From: Bacteroidota bacterium
Lineage (GTDB): Bacteria > Bacteroidota > Bacteroidia > Bacteroidales > JAAUTT01
Reading direction: 5' to 3'
Assembly (NCBI GenBank): GCA_020048915.1
Contig: JAIFLU010000225.1
Coordinates: 1 to 34,369, forward strand
Length of the DNA: 34,369 bases
Shown piece by piece: positions 13,906 to 21,108 of this stretch. The first letter of the stretch is position 1. Every line of letters begins with the position of its first letter. The position numbers and the translations under genes are program-made. Below the pieces are notes generated by a model that had not been told where the DNA came from, made no database searches, and saw only the letters and a program-made list of their open reading frames with translations.

Positions 13906-16674
13906 TTATTCAATGATAATTTTTTTTGTGACGATTTCTGCCTTTGTTTTAATCTGAATCATATAAATGCCCGGTGCAAGGTCGTCCGTATTGATTGTAT
14001 TTACTCCCGAAGGCAGGTTAATGACCTGTTTCCTTTTTTGGCTCGATACCGAATAAACATTCAGGAAAGGTATATCGGAATTACTTTCAATAAAAAGTCT
14101 ATCGCATGTTGGGTTTGGGTAGATGGATATCTCCGGAGCTGAAATATTTATTTTGGTGGCAGTATTTGTTTTTGTGCTATCGAATTTAAACACTTCTTTA
14201 TCGGTATACAACCTGAACTCTCCCGGTTGAAGCAGTATAGAATTGTTAACAGCAGAAATCTCATACGTCCGGTCGTTGAAAAATTCATACCAGGTGCCCG
14301 TATGCTGAAAGTTAGGGGCGACAAGATCAACTGTTATTCCGAAATTTCCAATAACGGTCACATTTAAATCGGCATCGCTCAAATTAATGCGTTTCATGGC
14401 TCCGGCAACCGACATGGTAATGGTACCCTTTGAAAAAACCGGATATTGTTTTCGAAGCTCCAGCATTGCCCGGTAGGTTTTATTCAACCGCAACCTGGCG
14501 GTATCGTTGAGGTATTCCCAGTGGGGAGGTTTAATGCCGGTGCGGCCATTCAAGTCAATACTGATATCGTACCCCATTTCGCCAAATTGCCAGATCATTT
14601 TTGGGCCGGGAATAGATAGAAAGAAGGCAGAAGCCAATGCAGCCCTGCGGATGGCAATGTTTTTATTCCGGATGTCGTAACTTCCGGAGGTGTTTCCATA
14701 TGCCAAAGCATTAACCATTACCCGCTCTTCGTCATGACTTTCCATATAGCTTACCAACCCGGGTTGCGCATATCCGCGGGAAGATGCCGATGCCCATGAA
14801 AAATCGGACTTGCTGTTGTCATGAAATCCTTTGGCAGCTTCGGTAAAATTGTAATTGCTGTTTCCCCAGATCAGCATGCCCTGGTTGTAGGCGGCCAGCT
14901 CTTTTTCCTCTTCGTTTGGTGTAAACGATTCCAAAATAACATAGGCGTTGGGGTTGGTACCCCAAACCACATTCGCCATTCGTTTTAGGATAGCCATGCG
15001 CGAAGCATCAAAAGCACTCCCATCTCCGGGGGTATTTGTAAAGCCTTTGGCAAAATCGTACCGGAATCCGTCAATTTTATATTCGGTTAGCCAGTATTTA
15101 TTTACACTATCTACAAACTGTTTGGTTGCAGCGCTTTCGTGATTGAAATCGTAGCCCCAGCTATACACGGTATTGGGCGAAGTTACATTGAACCAGGGGT
15201 TGTTAGCCGCCGGTTTGCTATTTACATTGTCCCAGTACAATCGAACCTGGGGTGACGAACCATTCGAGTGGTTCAGCACAATGTCCTGAATTACGATAAT
15301 TCCCAATTTGTGGCATTCGTCGATAAATTGTTTGTAATCGTTTTTAGTCCCATAAGCTTTGTCGGGGGCGAAATAGAAATTCGGATTGTACCCCCAGCTG
15401 ATGTTCCCTTCGAATTCGCTAATAGGCATTAATTCAATGGCATTAATGCCCAATGTTTTTAGATATGGAAGTTTAGCTTTGGCAGCATTAATGGTTCCTT
15501 CGGTTGTGAAATCGCGGATGAGCATTTCATAGATTACCAGTTTAGCTTTTTCGGGGACGGTATACGTTAGGTTTTGCCAGGTATAAGGGGTTTGTGCAGT
15601 TTGAAGCACCGAAGCCCGCTCGCTGGTTTTATTGGATGGATAGGCTATTAATCCGGGATATATATCAGAAGTAATGTATTTGTCGTCGTAAGGGTCCGAT
15701 ATTTTGTCGGAGTAGGGATCGGCAATCCGAATTGTGCCATCCACCAGGTATTGAAAAATGTATTCTTTATTTGGAACAAGGTTGTTGATGGTGATCCAGA
15801 ACCGGTCGCCATCCTTTTTCATTTGAAAATTGTTTTGTGGGAGCCAATTGGTAAAGTCGCCAATCACATAAGCGTATTGCTTAAACGGGGCATATAAAAC
15901 CAGGGTAACCATTTGATTGTCGATATAATTTATACCATGTTTTGCACCGGAGGGCAGGGTAGCTGTTTCCTGAGCAGTTCGGATGCATACAAATGTTGAA
16001 TCGGATGAAGTTGCTGTCGCTGTGGATCCGGCAATTTTAACCCAATAGTCGCCGGTAGCATCGAACGTAATGGTATCTGAAATGGCAGAAGTATCGGTAA
16101 GGGTTTTTATAACCGCATTGTTGACATAAACCGATAAAGCGGCTTTTTGAGTTGCAATAGCCGATACAATTACCTGATCGTTTTTTTCTTTTATCAATGC
16201 ATCGGTAGGAGATTTTATATCTACCACAAAGGTATTTTCGTACACATCGGCAAAAATGTCTTTTTCTCCGGTATCTTTTCCTTCCTTTTTAGAGTCGGAA
16301 CTGCGGAATACTAGCGCTATTTTAAGAATTTTATCCGTTGCCGGAACACCATAATAGGTGCGTATATCGGGTGTAATGTTCAGTTCATATATATTTGAAG
16401 AGATTTTAGTCAGTTTTGTTTCGGGGGTATTGGTTCCCCAAGCTGTTTTTACATATTTCCAATCGGTGGTTCCGGTGCTTTTGTCGGTAATAACCCCGGT
16501 ATGGGCATAAACATCGCCTGTATAATCTTTCAAATCTGCCGTTCCCTTGGTTGCATCGAAGGTTATTTTTACGGATTGGTCTTGAAAAAGAATAGCTGGA
16601 TAAGTAACAATAATCTGAGCCGACAAATAAAAAGGGGATAATAGAAAAACTAAAAATAGGTGAAGTCGGTTCAT
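13906..16674 (-). CDS. Multidomain GH13 alpha-amylase with T9SS sorting domain
   Basis: A 922-aa secreted amylase. Signal peptide 1-19 (MNRLHLFLVFLLSPFYLSA). Residues about 22-150 are a beta-rich N-terminal domain found on Bacteroidota amylases; about 155-230 is another sandwich domain. A CBM48/E-set domain lies at about 245-330 ('YVIGDFTNWLPQN'). The GH13 barrel (about 375-750) has 'DIVLNHS' (464-470), 'GFRYDFA' with nucleophile Asp540, 'ILESF' with acid/base Glu582, and 'ESHDEER' with Asp648. Residues about 849-922 form a type A T9SS C-terminal sorting domain ('ISIYPNPTCDRLFIES' to 'GIYMIQIKTKAEIVTKKIIIE'), so it should be exported across the outer membrane. It follows susF after a strong terminator, so its expression may be uncoupled from or lower than susCDEF. 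Product specificity cannot be read from sequence. Confidence 0.92.
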   Translation of the reverse strand: MNRLHLFLVFLLSPFYLSAQIIVTYPAILFQDQSVKITFDATKGTADLKDYTGDVYAHTGVITDKSTGTTDWKYVKTAWGTNTPETKLTKISSNIYELNITPDIRTYYGVPATDKILKIALVFRSSDSKKEGKDTGEKDIFADVYENTFVVDIKSPTDALIKEKNDQVIVSAIATQKAALSVYVNNAVIKTLTDTSAISDTITFDATGDYWVKIAGSTATATSSDSTFVCIRTAQETATLPSGAKHGINYIDNQMVTLVLYAPFKQYAYVIGDFTNWLPQNNFQMKKDGDRFWITINNLVPNKEYIFQYLVDGTIRIADPYSDKISDPYDDKYITSDIYPGLIAYPSNKTSERASVLQTAQTPYTWQNLTYTVPEKAKLVIYEMLIRDFTTEGTINAAKAKLPYLKTLGINAIELMPISEFEGNISWGYNPNFYFAPDKAYGTKNDYKQFIDECHKLGIIVIQDIVLNHSNGSSPQVRLYWDNVNSKPAANNPWFNVTSPNTVYSWGYDFNHESAATKQFVDSVNKYWLTEYKIDGFRYDFAKGFTNTPGDGSAFDASRMAILKRMANVVWGTNPNAYVILESFTPNEEEKELAAYNQGMLIWGNSNYNFTEAAKGFHDNSKSDFSWASASSRGYAQPGLVSYMESHDEERVMVNALAYGNTSGSYDIRNKNIAIRRAALASAFFLSIPGPKMIWQFGEMGYDISIDLNGRTGIKPPHWEYLNDTARLRLNKTYRAMLELRKQYPVFSKGTITMSVAGAMKRINLSDADLNVTVIGNFGITVDLVAPNFQHTGTWYEFFNDRTYEISAVNNSILLQPGEFRLYTDKEVFKFDSTKTNTATKINISAPEISIYPNPTCDRLFIESNSDIPFLNVYSVSSQKRKQVINLPSGVNTINTDDLAPGIYMIQIKTKAEIVTKKIIIE

Positions 16675-16710
16675 GTTGTTTGCTATTAAAGAAGGCTTAC
16701 AAAATTGAAA

Positions 16711-16757
16711 TTAAAAAACAAAGAAGTTGTTCCTTGTATGAGGACAACTTCTTTGTT
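16711..16757 (-). terminator. Rho-independent terminator between susF and the amylase gene
   Basis: AACAAAGAAGTTGT (16717-16730) and ACAACTTCTTTGTT (16744-16757) form a perfect 14-bp stem with a 13-nt loop. On the minus strand it is followed by a T run. It begins about 20 bp after the susF stop and ends 37 bp before the amylase ATG, so it can end or attenuate the susCDEF transcript before the enzyme genes. Confidence 0.85.
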
Positions 16758-16777
16758 AACCAAAACACTAAAATGAA

Positions 16778-18292
16778 TTATTGAAGTGTATATGTGCCAT
16801 TTACTAAGTCTAATGTAATTGTATATGAGCCGGCAGTATCAATTTTAATATTGCCTCCACCCCATGAAAGGCTTCCTGGCGTCCCACCCAGATTAATTGC
16901 CCAATCGTGATTAGCCCTAAACTTAAACTCTCCAGCAGTTAAATTTGCCGTTACAGTCCAGGTATTATTTGCATTAGGTACGAGATCAATATCGTTACCC
17001 CATCCGCCCGCTGCATCACCAGTTATACTCCATTGTGTCAGGGTATACTTGTAATTAAGTGGAGATGATAAGTCAATCATAACGCTATATGTTCCGGCTT
17101 TAGAACATTTAATGTTAGGAGCATTATTGCTGCTTAATTTTCCACTTCCGCCATCTCCATAATTTATATCCCATGCACCATTGGCTCTGAATTTTAATTC
17201 ATCAGCAGCTAAAGGAATTGTAGCGAACCAACTTTTAAAGCTAGTACTGTAGGTCATTGACTGGTCAGAGTCCCAACCACCAGCTGTAGCTGCCCCAATA
17301 ACTCCCCAGGTGGTTTTTGTGGCAGTATAGGTCATGTTAGCAAGGTCCAAAGAAAATAAGTAATACCCTGCTGCTGGTACGGAAAGGTTACCTGCATCTC
17401 CGGCAGAACTTAATTTTCCGGCAGAAGCACCGAGACCATAGTTAGGTCCATCCCAGTTTTTTTGGCTAACAAATTTAAATCCATTGGTATTTGGCAAATA
17501 TAAATAGCCTTGTAAAACCGGATTTTCAGCATTATTCATAAATGAATCTTTCGCAGCAGAAGGATTCCAACCTTGAAAATCGCCAGCAGCATATAAAGTG
17601 ACAATGGATTCAGGAGTAGTAAAGGATACTTCCGGGCCATAAGCAGTTCCAACTGTATTAACGGCATAAGCACGGACGTAATACGTAGTAAGTCCTTTTA
17701 ATTTTGATAAAGAACTGGTAAATTCTCCTATTCCTGCTCCATCAGAAGTTTTACTGTCATTAACAGTAGGGTTATGTTTTGTGCTATAACATACACCACG
17801 GGCAGTAACAGCAGCACCTCCGTCAATTGTTACATTACCGCCTCCTGTAGCAGTAGTTCCTGTTGTTGCTGTAAAGGTGCCGGTCGTAACCGTTGGAAGT
17901 ACAGGTAAAGTAGTAAAAGTAACTTCTTCGCCATAAATGGTCCCTTTTGGGCCTATCGCATAGGCACGTGCATAATAGGTGGTAGCATAAGCAAGCCCCC
18001 CCACTTTAACTGCGAAAGTTGCAGTGGTAACTTTTTTGGTAAAAACAACTTTGTTATTGTCAACTGTAGGATTTGTTTCAGTGTTATAACAAACCCCTTT
18101 TTCGGTAAACCCGTCACCTGCAGCAACTACAAAACCAACAATGGTGGCCGAATCCGACATAATGTTTAATTGCTGCGAGGTCGAAAGCTTCGGATCTAAT
18201 TTAACATCCGATTCCTCCTTAGTACAAGCAGCAAGAAAAAATGCGGCTGTAGCCAGGAAGATTATTATTCTATTTATGGTTATTTTTTTCAT
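16778..18292 (-). CDS. susF: SusF-like surface starch-binding lipoprotein
   Basis: A 504-aa lipoprotein (signal 'FLATAAFFLAAC', Cys23) expected on the outer face of the outer membrane. Residues about 38-129 and 133-227 are two similar Ig/FN3-like repeats with the same words: 'KGVCYNTETNPTV', 'LTTYYVRAYAVNTVGTAYG', 'EVTFTT'. Three starch-binding-like domains follow (about 231-326, 328-420 and 421-504), with recurring 'GGWD/GGWG', 'LKFRANGAWDINYGD' and 'FKFRANHDWAINLGG' motifs as in SusE/SusF proteins. The N-terminal Ig pair probably lifts the binding domains from the membrane. It lies 129 bp downstream of susE on the same strand. Calling it SusF rather than a second SusE follows from the count of binding domains and gene order. 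Confidence 0.88.
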   Translation of the reverse strand: MKKITINRIIIFLATAAFFLAACTKEESDVKLDPKLSTSQQLNIMSDSATIVGFVVAAGDGFTEKGVCYNTETNPTVDNNKVVFTKKVTTATFAVKVGGLAYATTYYARAYAIGPKGTIYGEEVTFTTLPVLPTVTTGTFTATTGTTATGGGNVTIDGGAAVTARGVCYSTKHNPTVNDSKTSDGAGIGEFTSSLSKLKGLTTYYVRAYAVNTVGTAYGPEVSFTTPESIVTLYAAGDFQGWNPSAAKDSFMNNAENPVLQGYLYLPNTNGFKFVSQKNWDGPNYGLGASAGKLSSAGDAGNLSVPAAGYYLFSLDLANMTYTATKTTWGVIGAATAGGWDSDQSMTYSTSFKSWFATIPLAADELKFRANGAWDINYGDGGSGKLSSNNAPNIKCSKAGTYSVMIDLSSPLNYKYTLTQWSITGDAAGGWGNDIDLVPNANNTWTVTANLTAGEFKFRANHDWAINLGGTPGSLSWGGGNIKIDTAGSYTITLDLVNGTYTLQ

Positions 18293-18421
18293 AAATAATA
18301 TGTTATAATATTTTTAATAAATGTATTCAACTAATAAATTTACCTGACACAGATACAATCAATTCACATCCTTGAAATTCTAAAAGTGTAATCATTTATA
18401 TACTGTGCAAAATTAAAGGAT

Positions 18422-19453
18422 TTAATTATTTTTAATAAAAGTACAAGAGCCTGAACTTCCAGTCGCTGTAAATTGTATTGTATAATTTCCAGCTGCAGTT
18501 ATATTAACATTACCATTGCTATTTGGTAAGGCTAATGATCCATTTGCAGGTAAGTCTTTATCACTGCCTGGCCCCCAATTTACAGTCCATGCGCTATTCA
18601 ATCTGAATTTCATAGGGCCTGTTGGTAAATCAATAGTCGTTATCCAATAACCATTCTGTGAATTATATTCCATGATTTTATCAGGATTATTCCCCCAATC
18701 TGTAAATGCACCTACAACACCAACGGAGTAGAGTGTTATTTCATAAGTAAGGGCTTTAGTATCAACAACGATTTTGTGCCATCCATCTATTGATGAAGTT
18801 AAACTTGTACCATCAACCTTTAATGCACCGCTATTATCTCCATATACAATATTCCCATCAGGATCTTTAATAGTAAATGGTACTGTTTTATCAAGCTTTA
18901 CAAAACCGGCATATTTACCATCGCCTAATGGAGATTCCACTTTGCCTAGAACTGTAGAATTAGCTATTAAATCCAAACGAGGCAATCCATAAAGTGTTAC
19001 ACTGGCAGTTTTTAAGTCAGATGTGTAAACCATAGGCTCTGCACCTGTACCCGCATCGACAGCCAGAACAGATCTTACCCTAAAATCGAGGGAAGAAACC
19101 TGATCGGCAGGAAACTTCTTTAGTAAAATACCATTCAGGTCACTAACCGAAATTTTAATGGCATTATTCTTAATGCCCGAGAATATTTGAACGGGTTCAG
19201 CGAAATCAGTTCCTGAGGCACAGGCTTCGAGAAAATAAGTAGCCGAAGCTTGAAATCCCGGATCAACAGCGGTGCCTGTAAAAACAAGCGTATCGGTTCC
19301 TTTTGTCCTTTGCAGCGTTAAATCGGCTGGCAAAGTAAGAGTAGGAGCAGCTGGGCTATCTAATATCACGACTTTTGTCTCATCTTTTTCGCAAGAAGAG
19401 AAAAGGCCGATCACCCCTAAGAAAATTAGATATATAATTGAATTTTTATTCAT
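18422..19453 (-). CDS. susE: SusE-like surface starch-binding lipoprotein
   Basis: A 343-aa lipoprotein (signal ending 'GLFSSC', Cys21). Residues about 28-150 are the SusE N-terminal Ig-like domain ('APTLTLPADLTLQRTKGTDTLVF'). Residues about 155-240 form one binding-type sandwich, and about 243-343 a second ('VVGAFTDWGNNPDKIMEY', 'MKFRLNSAWTVNWGPGSD'). The aromatic motifs match the third domain type of SusF, so both proteins bind starch chains. It starts 18 bp after the susD stop and is surely co-transcribed with susC and susD. In the related Bacteroides system SusE and SusF bind starch at the surface without cleaving it. Confidence 0.9.
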   Translation of the reverse strand: MNKNSIIYLIFLGVIGLFSSCEKDETKVVILDSPAAPTLTLPADLTLQRTKGTDTLVFTGTAVDPGFQASATYFLEACASGTDFAEPVQIFSGIKNNAIKISVSDLNGILLKKFPADQVSSLDFRVRSVLAVDAGTGAEPMVYTSDLKTASVTLYGLPRLDLIANSTVLGKVESPLGDGKYAGFVKLDKTVPFTIKDPDGNIVYGDNSGALKVDGTSLTSSIDGWHKIVVDTKALTYEITLYSVGVVGAFTDWGNNPDKIMEYNSQNGYWITTIDLPTGPMKFRLNSAWTVNWGPGSDKDLPANGSLALPNSNGNVNITAAGNYTIQFTATGSSGSCTFIKNN

Positions 19454-19471
19454 GGTTCAAAAGTTTTAATA

Positions 19472-21088
19472 TTAATAACCAGTGTTTTGTTTGATGTTCG
19501 GGTTGGCAGACACTTCTGCTCCTGGAATCGGGAAAATATTTAAGTGGCTGGATGTATTTGTGCCACCAAATGTTCCACCTTTCCATGTCCAGTTATAATT
19601 GCCGTCGGTGAATTTGCCAAAGCGAACCAGGTCGGTACGTCGTTGACCTTCATAGTAAAATTCACGGCCACGTTCGTCTATTAAAAACTGATCGGTTAAC
19701 TGAGCCGCTGTAATATTGCCGGTAGCATTTCCATAAGCACGTTCTCTAACTGCGTTCACGTCCAAAACCGCATTGGCATTGTCTCCTAACCGGTGTAAAG
19801 CTTCGGCTCTCATTAACAGGGCATCGGCATAACGGAAAATTGGGAAATCGGTACTGGCAAAGGCAGCATTGTAATTGTCTGCCTGACTGCCATCTGCATT
19901 TCGGGCAGTAAACTTATAAACTCCAATACCATAATCGCCACTGGCAGAAGCACTAGGAATATCCCAGCTTTTTTTGGTTTTTAAATACACGCGTTTGTCT
20001 TTGCATTGCGCAAATACCGAATCGGCAGTAGGAACCGGTACATTGCCATAAGTAGCTAATGTATCTACTAACACATTCACAAATTGTCTCTTGGTTCTGT
20101 TTCCATTCCAGTTGGTATTCGATGTCAACCCATGAAATCTTTCGGCTCTGATATAGGTAGCATCGCTGCTCGATTCAATAAGGAAAGTAGTTCCTACGTA
20201 TCCCTGAGTGTTAACACCGTCTTGTTCTAAGGCGAAAATCATTTCGGGATTTTTATTACCATCATTATCGGCACTGAAGTTTTGTCTGTAATTCGTTGCC
20301 AATGAATATTTACCGCTGTTTATTACCTTGTCGGCATAAAGTTTACAGCTATCCCATTTGGCAGTTCCTGTGAATACTTCAGCATTCAGATAAATTCTGG
20401 CCAATAACATCCATGCGGCTGCTTTATCAGCTTGTGGGTACGAAAACTTAGGTTCTCCTAATTTATCTTCAATACTCTTTAATTCCGATACTACATAGTT
20501 AAATAAATTAGCACGTTGTATTTGCTTTGGATAGAATTTTCCAACGCCGTCAGCATCGGTAGTGAAGGGAGGGTTGGCAAAAAGGTCCATAGCCCATGTG
20601 TAAGCTAACGCTCTTAAAAAGCGGGCTTCAGCGTTATATTGAATAACGGCAGGGTCTGTGTTTCCGTTGGTGTACTTTATAAAGTCGTTAGCATAAGTAA
20701 TACTTAGGCTTAAACGTTGATAAAGTGCGGTAAGGAAAGGGTTATTTGCATTCCAGGTTTGGGTATTTAAATCGGCAATACCCACATCGCCCCAAGCACA
20801 AATTGCTTCGTCGGTGGTAATTTCCTGACAGTTCCATAAAGCTCTTATAGTGGTAAAAAAGTTTCCGTCGGAAGCCGTAATATCATCTCCACCATTTGCG
20901 CCTTGTCCAGAGATAATGAAACTGGCATAAATTTTACCCAGGGTTTGTTTCATATAAGTAGGATCGTCCCCTAAGTTGCCAGCCAAAATTGTATTGGGGT
21001 CTTTGGGTTTAACATCCAAATCTTTCACGCACGATGAAATCGCCAATATTGAAAGAAATATTCCAAATACTATTATTTTCTTATTCAT
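19472..21088 (-). CDS. susD: SusD/RagB-type glycan-binding lipoprotein
   Basis: A 538-aa outer-membrane lipoprotein (signal 'FGIFLSILAISSC', Cys20) that forms the lid on the SusC channel and captures oligosaccharides. The N-terminal half has the TPR-rich SusD fold: 'ALYQRLSLSITYANDFIKY', 'EARFLRALAYTWAMDLFANPPF', 'AAWMLLARIYLNAEVF'. The C-terminal half has the usual 'FPIFRYADALLMRAEALHRLGD', 'AVLDVNAVRERAYG', 'ERGREFYYEGQRRTDLVRFGKF' and 'FPIPGAEVSANPNIKQNTGY' end, so the protein is full length. The gene starts 20 bp after the susC stop. The ligand is taken as maltodextrin from context. Confidence 0.95.
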   Translation of the reverse strand: MNKKIIVFGIFLSILAISSCVKDLDVKPKDPNTILAGNLGDDPTYMKQTLGKIYASFIISGQGANGGDDITASDGNFFTTIRALWNCQEITTDEAICAWGDVGIADLNTQTWNANNPFLTALYQRLSLSITYANDFIKYTNGNTDPAVIQYNAEARFLRALAYTWAMDLFANPPFTTDADGVGKFYPKQIQRANLFNYVVSELKSIEDKLGEPKFSYPQADKAAAWMLLARIYLNAEVFTGTAKWDSCKLYADKVINSGKYSLATNYRQNFSADNDGNKNPEMIFALEQDGVNTQGYVGTTFLIESSSDATYIRAERFHGLTSNTNWNGNRTKRQFVNVLVDTLATYGNVPVPTADSVFAQCKDKRVYLKTKKSWDIPSASASGDYGIGVYKFTARNADGSQADNYNAAFASTDFPIFRYADALLMRAEALHRLGDNANAVLDVNAVRERAYGNATGNITAAQLTDQFLIDERGREFYYEGQRRTDLVRFGKFTDGNYNWTWKGGTFGGTNTSSHLNIFPIPGAEVSANPNIKQNTGY

Positions 21089-21108
21089 ATCTTTTTATTG
21101 TTTGAATA

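Noticed and set aside
18408..18415. TAATTTTG on the minus strand as a promoter for susF
   Set aside because: It matches TAnnTTTG but lies directly after the susE stop, with no TTG at a suitable distance, in very AT-rich DNA where chance matches are frequent.
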